A program made the translations under genes and the position numbers. Shown here piece by piece: positions 1 to 5,219 of a stretch of DNA of 5,398 nucleotides (position 1 is its first letter; every line of letters starts with the position of its first letter). Origin of the DNA: an uncultured Oscillospiraceae bacterium. Lineage in GTDB: Bacteria > Bacillota > Clostridia > Oscillospirales > Oscillospiraceae. The notes beneath the pieces are model-generated. The model was given only the letters and a program-made list of their open reading frames with translations, was not told the origin of the DNA and made no database searches. Where the stretch lies: NCBI GenBank assembly GCA_934643765.1, contig CAKUCT010000130.1:1-5398 (forward strand), read 5' to 3'.

Positions 1-686
1 GGCTGGACGGCCCGGCTCTGCCGGAGCCTTCGATGCAACTAACCAGGCTCGGTGCCGTCGAGCTGATGGCAAAGGTCCTGCGCGAGTCGCCCGAGCCTGT
101 TACCATCGTCGCAACCGGCCCGGAGACGAACGTCGCGGCGCTGCTGCTGGCCCATCCGGAGCTGAAGAAAAAAATCGCCCGCATTTCCCTGATGGGCGGC
201 GGCATCGCCTACGGCAACTGGACGCCCGCGGCGGAGTTCAACATTCTCGTCGACCCGGAGGCCGCAAAAATTGTCTTCACGTCCGGCATTCCGATCATCA
301 TGGCGGGACTGGATGTCACGGAAAAGGCGCTGATTCTTCCGGAAGACTTTGAACGCATCCGCGCGCTCGGGAACCCGGTCAGCGACATTGTGGCCGCATG
401 GCTGGAGTTCTTCTACAAGTTCCACAAGTCCATCGGCTATGAAGGCGCGCCCATGCACGACCCATGCGCCGTCATGGCGCTCATCCACCCGGAGGTTTTC
501 ACCATGCAGGACATGTACGTGGAAATCGAAACGCAAGGCGAGTATTGCCGCGGCTGCACCGTTGGCGACCGTCTGGGCACCACCGGCAAAGCGCCCAACG
601 CAACCGTCATTCTCGATGTCGACCGCCAGGCCTTCGCTGACCGCCTGGTCGAGGCCATGAAATTTTATGGGGAGGGCACAAAATGA
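1..686 (+). CDS. Nucleoside hydrolase (IunH/Rih family), 5'-truncated by window edge
   Basis: A ribonucleoside hydrolase would split a nucleoside into free base and ribose in the cytoplasm, feeding salvage. The reading frame is open from base 3, and the codons before the first ATG (at 33) encode [10 protein letters not shown], a conserved stretch of this family. So the ATG at 33 is internal and about 85-90 N-terminal residues, including the calcium-binding DxDxGxDD motif, lie outside the window. The 227 visible residues carry ATGPETNVA, the LMGGG turn, [15 protein letters not shown] (ribose and calcium site) and MHDPCAV, whose His-Asp is the late active-site pair. No frameshift or missing key residue is visible. 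The TGA stop overlaps the ATG of the next gene by 4 nt, so the two are co-transcribed and probably translationally coupled. The downstream product is a clear paralogue. Family call is secure; purine versus pyrimidine preference cannot be read. Confidence 0.93.
   Translation, partial: LDGPALPEPSMQLTRLGAVELMAKVLRESPEPVTIVATGPETNVAALLLAHPELKKKIARISLMGGGIAYGNWTPAAEFNILVDPEAAKIVFTSGIPIIMAGLDVTEKALILPEDFERIRALGNPVSDIVAAWLEFFYKFHKSIGYEGAPMHDPCAVMALIHPEVFTMQDMYVEIETQGEYCRGCTVGDRLGTTGKAPNATVILDVDRQAFADRLVEAMKFYGEGTK
669..676 (+). promoter_or_regulatory. Ribosome binding site of second nucleoside hydrolase
   Basis: The purine-rich run GGGGAGGG ends 6 nt before the ATG at 683. It lies inside the 3' end of the upstream gene and supports the ATG of the ATGA overlap as the true start. 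Confidence 0.75.
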
Positions 687-1615
687 ACAAATTCCCTGTC
701 TGGCTTGACTGCGACGTCGGCGTTGACGACGCCATTGCCATCATGGCCGCGCACGCGCTGGAGGCAATCGATCTGCTTGCCATCTCCACCGTCAGCGGAA
801 ACGCGTCCCTGGAGCACACGTTTTCAAACGCACACCGCATGAACGGCCTCATGCGCACGCACTACCCCGTCTATCGCGGCGCTGCGCGCCCGCTGATCGC
901 CGATCCGTTCCCCGCCTCCCACTTTCATGGCAGTAACGGTCTTGGCGATGTAGAGCTTCCCATGCCGCAGGACGCTGCTCTTTCCGATACGCCTGCCTGG
1001 GACGCGCTGTATGACTGTGCCAAGCAGCACCCGGGCCAGCTCCGGCTCATCGCCATCGGCCCGCTGACAAACGTCGCCATCGCCCTCACCAAATATCCGG
1101 CGCTCAAAACGCTTCTGCACACCATCCTGATTATGGGCGGCGCCGCCGTCGGCGGCAATATCACGCCCGCCGCAGAGTTCAATATCTTTGAAGACCCGGA
1201 GGCGGCGCAGATCGTCTTCAAGTCCGGCGTTCCGATCGTCATGTGCGGCCTTGACGTCACCATGAAAGCCATGCTCTACCCGGAAGACTGGGACGAGCTG
1301 GCGGCCACGGGAACGGCGGCCGGCAAGTTCACAAGACACTGCGTGCAGTGCGCCTGGACATTCTCGCAAAAATACGGCCTGTCTGGTGTTGCGATGCACG
1401 ACGCATGCCCGGTTCTGTACCTGGCCCATCCCGAGCTCTTCAAAGCAGAACGCGCAGGCGTCTACGTTGAAACGCAGGGCTCTGTCACGCGCGGCAAGAC
1501 CGTGACCGATCTTTACAGCGACAAGCAGTTTGATACAAAAAATACGCTCGTCGTCCTGGATGTCGACCGTGACCGCTTTATTTCTATCCTGAAAGACTGC
1601 ATCAAATCCATTTAA
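683..1615 (+). CDS. Nucleoside hydrolase (IunH/Rih family), complete
   Basis: Predicted cytoplasmic ribonucleoside hydrolase of 310 aa, the normal length for the family (about 300-320). The N-terminal calcium/ribose motif [12 protein letters not shown] is at residues 9-20, with D11, D15 and D16 the expected ligands. VSGN follows at 37-40, SHFHG with a His at 82, IGPLTNVA at 125-132, IMGG at 150-153, [15 protein letters not shown] at 161-175, and MHDACPV at 238-244 with H239 and the last calcium ligand D240. His residues at these two places are seen in pyrimidine-preferring enzymes such as E. coli YeiK/RihB, but that is weak evidence for specificity. The start is fixed by the ATGA overlap with the upstream paralogue and a good ribosome binding site 6 nt before it. 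The two proteins share most motifs yet differ across the helical region before MHD, so they may divide substrates. A strong terminator follows 3 nt after the TAA. Confidence 0.95.
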   Translation: MNKFPVWLDCDVGVDDAIAIMAAHALEAIDLLAISTVSGNASLEHTFSNAHRMNGLMRTHYPVYRGAARPLIADPFPASHFHGSNGLGDVELPMPQDAALSDTPAWDALYDCAKQHPGQLRLIAIGPLTNVAIALTKYPALKTLLHTILIMGGAAVGGNITPAAEFNIFEDPEAAQIVFKSGVPIVMCGLDVTMKAMLYPEDWDELAATGTAAGKFTRHCVQCAWTFSQKYGLSGVAMHDACPVLYLAHPELFKAERAGVYVETQGSVTRGKTVTDLYSDKQFDTKNTLVVLDVDRDRFISILKDCIKSI

Positions 1616-1618
1616 ACA

Positions 1619-1654
1619 AAACCCCCTGCCCGCAATTTTGCAGGCAGGGGGTTT
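1619..1654. terminator. Bidirectional intrinsic terminator between convergent operons
   Basis: The arms AAACCCCCTGCC (1619-1630) and GGCAGGGGGTTT (1643-1654) form a perfect 12-bp stem, with a 12-nt loop that can pair further inside (GCAA/TTGC). On the + strand the stem runs into TTTCTTTTA. On the - strand it runs into GGTTTTGTTTAAA. It can therefore stop both the nucleoside hydrolase operon and the converging flavoprotein operon, which ends at 1666. Confidence 0.9.
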
Positions 1655-1665
1655 CTTTTATGTAC

Positions 1666-2250
1666 TTATAGCGAAGCGGCCAGCGCTTTTGCCGCTTCAC
1701 AGGCGTTTTGAAGCGACGCTTTTGCGTCAAAGCCCGCAACATCCATTCCGTCGGCCGCGACGCAGCGGTACCTTCCGAAGCCGAAAAATGTATGCAGCGC
1801 ATCCAGATAGCGGCTTCCCATCTCCATGGCGTCGCCCGTATAGAAGCCGCCGCGCGTCGTCAGAAACACCAGATCCGTTCCGCGGCACAGGCCAGTCAGC
1901 CCATTTTCGCCCGCGCCGAAGGTGATGCCGTCGACGCTCACCTGTTCGATGTAGATCTTCAGAAGCGCCGGAAACGCCAGATCCCAGAACGGCGCGGCGA
2001 TCACAACCAGATCTGCCTGCGCGAACTGGTGCGCATAGCGAAAGCGCGGATGCGAGAAATCGCCCGCAGCCAGAAGCCGCTGCCGCTGCTCAAAAAAATC
2101 TCCCGTGAGCGGCGCCAGATTTTCCTCCGTCAGCACAAGGCGCTCTACCGCGCAGTCAGTCGGCACGGCGCGCAAAAACGCTTCCAAGAGCGTTCTCGTT
2201 CTTGATTCTTCTTTTCGGACGCAGCAATCAATGACCAACAGCTTTCTCAT
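1666..2250 (-). CDS. Flavodoxin-fold NAD(P)H-dependent FMN oxidoreductase (azoreductase/quinone reductase-like)
   Basis: A 194-aa protein of the flavodoxin_2 fold, resembling FMN-dependent NADH-azoreductases (AzoR/AcpD) and NAD(P)H:quinone reductases. The first strand LLVIDCCVRKEESRTRTLL (residues 4-22) is the FMN-phosphate loop region. LVVIAAPFWDLAFPALLKIY (81-100) matches the flavin-contacting segment that reads APMYNF.IPAxLK in AzoR. TTRGGFY (131-137) matches the family's SRGG flavin loop, and FFGFGR (155-160) precedes the last strand. There is no signal peptide or membrane segment, so it should be cytosolic. Its ATG overlaps the stop of the nucleoside phosphorylase by 4 nt, with GAGGAA 6 nt upstream, so it is the second gene of that operon. 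Fold and cofactor are well supported. The electron acceptor is unknown, and why it travels with a nucleoside phosphorylase is not evident. Confidence 0.87.
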   Translation of the reverse strand: MRKLLVIDCCVRKEESRTRTLLEAFLRAVPTDCAVERLVLTEENLAPLTGDFFEQRQRLLAAGDFSHPRFRYAHQFAQADLVVIAAPFWDLAFPALLKIYIEQVSVDGITFGAGENGLTGLCRGTDLVFLTTRGGFYTGDAMEMGSRYLDALHTFFGFGRYRCVAADGMDVAGFDAKASLQNACEAAKALAASL

Positions 2251-2990
2251 GCGTTCTTCCTCGTTTCCATCAGATAGCAGGCCTCCAGCGCCGTCAGAAT
2301 CTCCAGCCGCTCGCCGCGCGCTGTCGCGCTTTCGCCGCCCACATAACCGCCGATGGCGTCTGCAGTATCTTCACCATAGATCACGACATTATTGAGGATA
2401 GACGCGGCTTTCACGCCCCGCAGGCGCGCGATGGTAAACAGCGCCGCCGTCTCCATGTCCGCACCCAGAACGCCCTTGCTCGACCAGTACGCGCTCTGCT
2501 GCGCATTCTCCTCGTGATAGAAGCTCTCGTGGCTGTGGCAGATGCCCTCGTGCGTAACCGCGCCGACCGTCTTTGCCCCCTCCACGCAGCAGCCGTAGAG
2601 CGTAAAATCCGCAACCGCCGGATAAATACCCGGCACATACGCTTTTGATGCTCCGTCGTCGCGCACCGCGCCGGAGACCAGAATCAGTTCGCCCAGTCCA
2701 ATGCCCTTCTGCAGCGCGCCGCACGAGCCGATGCGGATAGCCGCCTGCACGCCGATGTTGTGCAGTTCCTCCACCGCGATGCCCATTGAGCAGCCGCCCA
2801 TGCCGGTCGACATGGCCAGAATGTCCACGCCCTTGTATTTTCCGCGCAGACTGCGGTACTCGCGGTTATAGACCAGCTCCTGGGGATTTTCCAGACACGC
2901 GGCAATGCGGTCCACACGCGCCGGATCTCCCGGCAAAATCGCATACCGGATGCCGAGCGTTTCATCGAGACAAATATGTGCCTGTTTCAT
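2247..2990 (-). CDS. Nucleoside phosphorylase (PNP/UDP family, DeoD/Udp-like)
   Basis: A 247-aa enzyme of the hexameric nucleoside phosphorylase family, which cleaves nucleosides with phosphate to free base and (deoxy)ribose-1-phosphate. Visible signatures are LPGDPARVDRIA (residues 19-30, phosphate loop with R25), YNREY (41-45, R43 contributed to the neighbouring subunit), STGMGGCSMGIAVEEL (61-76), RIGSCGAL (86-93, R86 and S89 for phosphate), and GADMETAAL (176-184, Met-Glu for ribose). Length fits the family (about 230-260). Substrate is unclear. The Asp that protonates the purine in DeoD is not seen in the matching stretch (SILNNVV, 198-203), and the GQER pair that reads uracil in uridine phosphorylase is replaced by HEEN (159-162). 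First gene of a two-gene operon. The start at 2990 has AAGGA 10 nt upstream and a good promoter. Family call is firm, specificity open. Confidence 0.9.
   Translation of the reverse strand: MKQAHICLDETLGIRYAILPGDPARVDRIAACLENPQELVYNREYRSLRGKYKGVDILAMSTGMGGCSMGIAVEELHNIGVQAAIRIGSCGALQKGIGLGELILVSGAVRDDGASKAYVPGIYPAVADFTLYGCCVEGAKTVGAVTHEGICHSHESFYHEENAQQSAYWSSKGVLGADMETAALFTIARLRGVKAASILNNVVIYGEDTADAIGGYVGGESATARGERLEILTALEACYLMETRKNA
2257..2262 (-). promoter_or_regulatory. Ribosome binding site of flavin oxidoreductase gene
   Basis: GAGGAA on the - strand sits 6 nt before the ATG at 2250, inside the end of the phosphorylase gene. It confirms the overlapping ATG as the start. Confidence 0.65.
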
Positions 2991-3000
2991 GGATACAGCT

Positions 3001-3005
3001 TCCTT
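3001..3005 (-). promoter_or_regulatory. Ribosome binding site of nucleoside phosphorylase
   Basis: AAGGA on the - strand lies 10 nt before the ATG at 2990, within the purine-rich run AGGAAAGGAAG. Spacing is a little long but the run is the only candidate. Confidence 0.6.
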
Positions 3006-3033
3006 TCCTGTCTAACCTCACGGTATTTCCTTT

Positions 3034-3062
3034 ATTGTACTGTATTGTGCACAAAAAGTAAA
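3034..3062 (-). promoter_or_regulatory. Sigma-A-type promoter of phosphorylase/oxidoreductase operon
   Basis: On the - strand the -35 box TTTACT (3057-3062, 4 of 6 consensus bases) and the -10 box TACAAT (3034-3039, 5 of 6) are separated by exactly 17 nt. Transcription would begin near 3027, giving a leader of about 37 nt. The spacer contains the 10-bp palindrome TTGTGCACAA (3045-3054), a possible operator. The -35 box lies in the T-rich tail of the terminator of the upstream ddl operon. Confidence 0.65.
3045..3054. promoter_or_regulatory. Palindrome in promoter spacer, candidate operator
   Basis: TTGTGCACAA is a perfect 10-bp palindrome placed between the -35 and -10 boxes, where a bound repressor would block RNA polymerase. 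No regulator is encoded in the window, and a palindrome this short can occur by chance. Confidence 0.3.
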
Positions 3063-3064
3063 CG

Positions 3065-3100
3065 ATCTCCGGCAGATTTCTGATAAAATCTGCCGGAGAT
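3065..3100 (-). terminator. Intrinsic terminator of ddl-DUF1934 operon
   Basis: A perfect 15-bp stem: arms at 3065-3079 and 3086-3100 with a 6-nt loop (CTGATA on the + strand). It starts 5 nt after the DUF1934 stop. On the - strand it is followed by CGTTTACTTTTTG, a moderate T tract interrupted by CG and AC. The + strand side has only ATTTGCTTC, so it works mainly for the leftward operon. Confidence 0.85.
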
Positions 3101-3105
3101 TTGCT

Positions 3106-3531
3106 TCATGTTGTCCGGATTTCGATGTGATAGCTGTTGAGCCCGCACGTCGCGTATTCGACCTCGATGGTATAGGCCAGATCAAAAATTCCGCCGTGCT
3201 CGTTCATCAGCACTGTCAAATTCTTTGTCTGCACGCGCAGCATCAAAGCGCCCGGCCCCGCCTCATAGAGTGACTCATCGACTCTTCCCGGCGCGAAGAC
3301 CATCACGGAGTTGACCTTCCCCGTCCGGCGGAGCGTGACGGTCTTTTCCTCTTCGATTGTGAACGTCGTTACAACGCCCTCGAGCCCCGTCATCTGCGTC
3401 TCAACATAGGAAAACGTGATGTAGCCCGGCTCATAGCAGTACGAGCCCTCTGTCACCAGCTCAATGCTCTCGGGCGCTTCGCCCTCGAGCTGCTGCGTGC
3501 CGGTGATGGAAATCAGCGCCGCCTGCACCAT
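3106..3531 (-). CDS. DUF1934 family protein (YwiB-like)
   Basis: A 141-aa protein of the DUF1934 family, found in Firmicutes and predicted to have a small beta-barrel (calycin-like) fold; its function is not established. Family features visible are YCYEPGYITFSYVETQMTGL (residues 31-50), the TTFTIEE strand (55-61), TVTLRRTGKVNSVMVF (64-79), then PGALMLRVQTKNL (93-105) and a C-terminal GGIFDLAYTIEVE (113-125). No signal peptide or membrane segment. The ATG lies one nucleotide after the ddl stop (TGATATG on the - strand), and no Shine-Dalgarno sequence stands before it, so translation probably depends on ribosomes finishing ddl. Linkage to ddl suggests a cell-envelope link, but that is inference only. 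Confidence 0.87.
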   Translation of the reverse strand: MVQAALISITGTQQLEGEAPESIELVTEGSYCYEPGYITFSYVETQMTGLEGVVTTFTIEEEKTVTLRRTGKVNSVMVFAPGRVDESLYEAGPGALMLRVQTKNLTVLMNEHGGIFDLAYTIEVEYATCGLNSYHIEIRTT

Positions 3532-3532
3532 A

Positions 3533-4597
3533 TCATTCGTCCATCGCCAGCCGGATGAGATTGTCGATCAGATCCGGATAGGCAATTCCGCTGGCCGCAA
3601 AGAGCTTGGGATACATCGAAATGGAGGTAAAGCCGGGGATGGTGTTGATCTCGTTGAAGACGACCTCCTGGTCCTTCTTCGTCACAAAGAAGTCCACACG
3701 CGAAAGCCCGCGGCAGCCCATCGCCTCATAGACCCGAACCGCCGTCTCGCGCACATGCTCGGAAACCTCCTCGGAAAGACGGGCCGGGATGTAGAGATTG
3801 GCGCTGTCGGAGATGTATTTTGCCTCATAGTCATAGAAGTCCGCGCCCGCGTCAATTTCGCCGCAGACCGACGCGCAGGGATTCTCATTGCCGAGCACAG
3901 CAACCTCGACCTCCTGGCCGTCGATGAACTCCTCCACAAGAACCTTTGTATCAAACCGCAGCGCGTCCAGCAGCGCCTGCTCCAGCGCCTCGCGGTCGCG
4001 AGCTTTTGATACGCCGACGGACGAGCCAGTTCCGGCCGGCTTGACAAAGACGGGATACTCGAACTTCGCTTCCACCGCATCGAGGCAGCTCTGCGCGCCG
4101 CGCTGCCAGTCCTGCGCCGTTATCAGATGCCACTCGGCCTGCCGGATACCGGCCTGGTCGGCAATGAGCTTGGTGATCGTCTTATCCATGCACGCGGCCG
4201 ACGCCGCCACATGCGGGCCCACGTAGGGAATGCCCGCGATCTGCAGAAGGCCCTGCATCGAGCCGTCCTCTCCGTTTTCGCCGTGCAGCACCGGGAACAC
4301 CACGTCAATGCGCTCGCGCACAACGCAGTCGTTTTCAAAGCTCAAGAGCCCCTGCCCATGCACCGGAGACAGCGCCGCCCGGCGGTTCTGCTCACAGTTC
4401 TGCCAGGTTCCGGCAGGCAGCATGGAGTAATCCTTGCCACCGAACAAAATCCAGTCTCCCTCTTTGGTGATGCCCACGGGGAAGATATTATACTTTTCGT
4501 GGTCGATGTTGTTCAGCACTGACTCCGCCGAGCGCAGGGAAACCTCATGCTCCGGCGAAATGCCGCCAAACAGAATACAGACGCTTAGTTTTCTCAA
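3533..4597 (-). CDS. ddl: D-alanine--D-alanine ligase, TTG start
   Basis: Joins two D-alanines with ATP in the cytoplasm to make the dipeptide end of the peptidoglycan precursor. With the TTG start it is 354 aa, as in Gram-positive ligases. Seen: FGGISPEHEVSL (10-21, E16), LHGENGEDG (104-112), the ATP-grasp KPAGTGSSVGVSK (186-198), LVEEFIDGQEVEVAV (220-234), the omega loop FYDYEAKY (254-261), SRVDFF (299-304, R300 and D302) and FNEINTIPGFTS (314-325, E316 and N318 for magnesium). Y261 in EAKY, rather than Phe, predicts D-Ala-D-Ala and not D-Ala-D-Lac, thus no intrinsic vancomycin resistance from this gene. An in-frame ATG at 4651 would add 18 residues (start MICKNPAAC), unlike the family, and overlaps the probable -10 box. 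The TTG at 4597 has AGAGGA 7 nt upstream. It is the first gene of a two-gene operon with DUF1934. Confidence 0.95.
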   Translation of the reverse strand: MRKLSVCILFGGISPEHEVSLRSAESVLNNIDHEKYNIFPVGITKEGDWILFGGKDYSMLPAGTWQNCEQNRRAALSPVHGQGLLSFENDCVVRERIDVVFPVLHGENGEDGSMQGLLQIAGIPYVGPHVAASAACMDKTITKLIADQAGIRQAEWHLITAQDWQRGAQSCLDAVEAKFEYPVFVKPAGTGSSVGVSKARDREALEQALLDALRFDTKVLVEEFIDGQEVEVAVLGNENPCASVCGEIDAGADFYDYEAKYISDSANLYIPARLSEEVSEHVRETAVRVYEAMGCRGLSRVDFFVTKKDQEVVFNEINTIPGFTSISMYPKLFAASGIAYPDLIDNLIRLAMDE

Positions 4598-4604
4598 GAC
4601 CAAA

Positions 4605-4610
4605 TCCTCT
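4605..4610 (-). promoter_or_regulatory. Ribosome binding site that decides the ddl TTG start
   Basis: AGAGGA on the - strand, 7 nt before the TTG at 4597. The neighbouring in-frame TTG at 4603 is only 1 nt from it, and the ATG at 4651 lies upstream of it, so only the TTG at 4597 is correctly spaced. Confidence 0.75.
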
Positions 4611-4615
4611 TTTCT

Positions 4616-4635
4616 CGGCGGAACGCATGCCGCCG
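4616..4635 (-). promoter_or_regulatory. GC-rich hairpin in ddl leader
   Basis: CGGCGG and CCGCCG form a 6-bp all-GC stem with an 8-nt loop. It sits 5 nt upstream of the ddl ribosome binding site and inside the predicted leader of about 43 nt. It might protect the 5' end or tune translation. No T tract follows, so it is not a terminator. Confidence 0.4.
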
Positions 4636-4642
4636 GATTCTT

Positions 4643-4655
4643 ACATATCATATGT
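4643..4655. promoter_or_regulatory. 13-bp palindrome over ddl -10 box, candidate operator
   Basis: ACATAT-C-ATATGT is a perfect inverted repeat around a central C, and it covers the whole predicted -10 box of ddl (4647-4652). It is either an operator or a by-product of an AT-rich -10 region. The regulator is not known. Confidence 0.3.
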
Positions 4656-4675
4656 CAAAAGCGCGAAGAACTCAA
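4647..4675 (-). promoter_or_regulatory. Sigma-A-type promoter of ddl operon
   Basis: On the - strand the -35 box TTGAGT (4670-4675, 4 of 6) and the -10 box TATGAT (4647-4652, 5 of 6) are 17 nt apart. Start of transcription is expected near 4640, downstream of the in-frame ATG at 4651, which would exclude that ATG from the message. A-rich sequence just upstream of the -35 could act as an UP element. Confidence 0.65.
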
Positions 4676-4679
4676 GTAC

Positions 4680-4707
4680 ATTTTTACACATTACCGTGAT
4701 TTTTACA
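4680..4707. repeat. Two 9-bp direct repeats between divergent promoters
   Basis: ATTTTTACA occurs at 4680-4688 and again at 4699-4707, 19 bp start to start, close to two helical turns. Both copies fall in the 33 bp between the two -35 boxes of the divergent promoters, the usual place for a shared regulator site or for A-tract UP elements. Confidence 0.55.
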
Positions 4708-4708
4708 G

Positions 4709-4737
4709 TGGAAAATCTGCCGGAAAGCGTATATAAT
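4709..4737 (+). promoter_or_regulatory. Sigma-A-type promoter of the 138-aa protein gene
   Basis: A perfect -10 box TATAAT (4732-4737) with the -35-like TGGAAA (4709-4714, 4 of 6) 17 nt upstream. Transcription would start near 4744, leaving a leader of only about 17 nt that holds little more than the ribosome binding site. Confidence 0.7.
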
Positions 4738-4746
4738 GATGGTGGT

Positions 4747-4753
4747 AAGGAGG
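4747..4753 (+). promoter_or_regulatory. Strong ribosome binding site of the 138-aa protein gene
   Basis: AAGGAGG, a full match to the anti-Shine-Dalgarno core, 7 nt before the ATG at 4761. It fixes the start codon and predicts efficient translation. Confidence 0.88.
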
Positions 4754-4760
4754 CGAGTTC

Positions 4761-5177
4761 ATGCAGATTGAATTGTCGAAAAAGGAATTCAGACGGCTTC
4801 TGGATCTGGTCTATATCGGAAATTGGATTCTGAACTCGACCCGCGGCGACGATCGGATCGAAGATTACGACAACGTAGAATCCAAGCTCTTTGCCCTCTG
4901 CCGCGAAAACGGCATGCAGGCGCTGGTGGAAAAGTGGAACGGAGAGGACGTCCCATCCAAGGCGTTTTCCGACGGCGGCATTCACGAAGCGATTGTGGAC
5001 TATGAAGATACCGTCTTCTATGAGATTCTGGCCGAGGAACTGGCCCGGCGCGATATGGACTACCAGCCGGTTTCCAACGAAAACTATGACGCGCTGGTCT
5101 CCCGGATGGACGATTATATCGCCGAGTTCGAAGCCCACGGCACCGACAATATTTCTATCCCAACGATGGATGACTAG
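4761..5177 (+). CDS. Acidic conserved-looking protein of unknown function, 138 aa
   Basis: I do not recognise a named family. The gene is surely real: a perfect -10 box, a perfect ribosome binding site and a strong terminator frame it. The product is soluble, with no signal peptide or membrane segment, and strongly acidic (about 32 Asp/Glu against 13 Lys/Arg). The N-terminal part, LSKKEFRRLLDLVYIGNWILN (from residue 5), looks like a helix with an aromatic patch; YIGNW (18-22) is the most motif-like stretch. Helical segments seem to follow at about 39-59, 74-98 (HEAIVDYEDTVFYEILAEEL) and 107-125. The Asp-rich tail ends in SIPTMDD. It is divergent from ddl and convergent with spoVAC, so it forms a single-gene unit. 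Its promoter shares an operator-sized space with ddl. The architecture suggests an all-helical small protein, perhaps an interaction or regulatory partner, but no function can be assigned. Confidence 0.88.
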   Translation: MQIELSKKEFRRLLDLVYIGNWILNSTRGDDRIEDYDNVESKLFALCRENGMQALVEKWNGEDVPSKAFSDGGIHEAIVDYEDTVFYEILAEELARRDMDYQPVSNENYDALVSRMDDYIAEFEAHGTDNISIPTMDD

Positions 5178-5189
5178 ACGCAAAAAAGC

Positions 5190-5216
5190 AGCGCCGGACG
5201 CTATGCGTCCGGCGCT
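5190..5216. terminator. Bidirectional intrinsic terminator between unknown gene and spoVAC
   Basis: The arms AGCGCCGGACGC (5190-5201) and GCGTCCGGCGCT (5205-5216) form a perfect 12-bp GC-rich stem around a 3-nt TAT. The + strand continues CTTTTATTT, overlapping the spoVAC stop. The - strand continues GCTTTTTTGCG. It can end both convergent transcripts. Confidence 0.92.
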
Positions 5217-5219
5217 CTT

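Noticed and set aside
33..35. ATG at 33 as start of the first nucleoside hydrolase
   Set aside because: The frame is open upstream to base 3 and encodes family-conserved residues, and a start here would delete the calcium-binding N-terminus. The gene is cut by the window rather than short.
824..1429. 201-codon open frame on the - strand opposite the second nucleoside hydrolase, and a similar 165-codon one at 39-536
   Set aside because: Both lie wholly antisense to well-conserved hydrolase genes, are rich in Arg, Gly and Asp as expected of GC-rich shadow frames, and have no recognisable domain. Long antisense frames are common in DNA of this composition.
3464..4009. 181-codon open frame on the + strand opposite ddl and DUF1934
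   Set aside because: It spans the junction of two confident genes in antisense, has no domain signature and no promoter of its own; a shadow frame.
4616..4640. Possible riboswitch or attenuator in the ddl leader
   Set aside because: The predicted leader is only about 43 nt, with one short stem and no T tract or alternative hairpin; too small for a known riboswitch class.
4653..4658. Perfect TTGACA on the - strand upstream of ddl
   Set aside because: The position 17 nt downstream is the GC-rich CCGCCG/CGGCGG hairpin and holds no -10 box. The TTGAGT/TATGAT pair with a 17-nt spacer explains the promoter better.
4698..4717. Inverted repeat GATTTT/AAAATC around the -35 of the 138-aa gene
   Set aside because: Only 6 bp per arm and AT-rich, easily due to chance; the 9-bp direct repeats next to it are the stronger signal.
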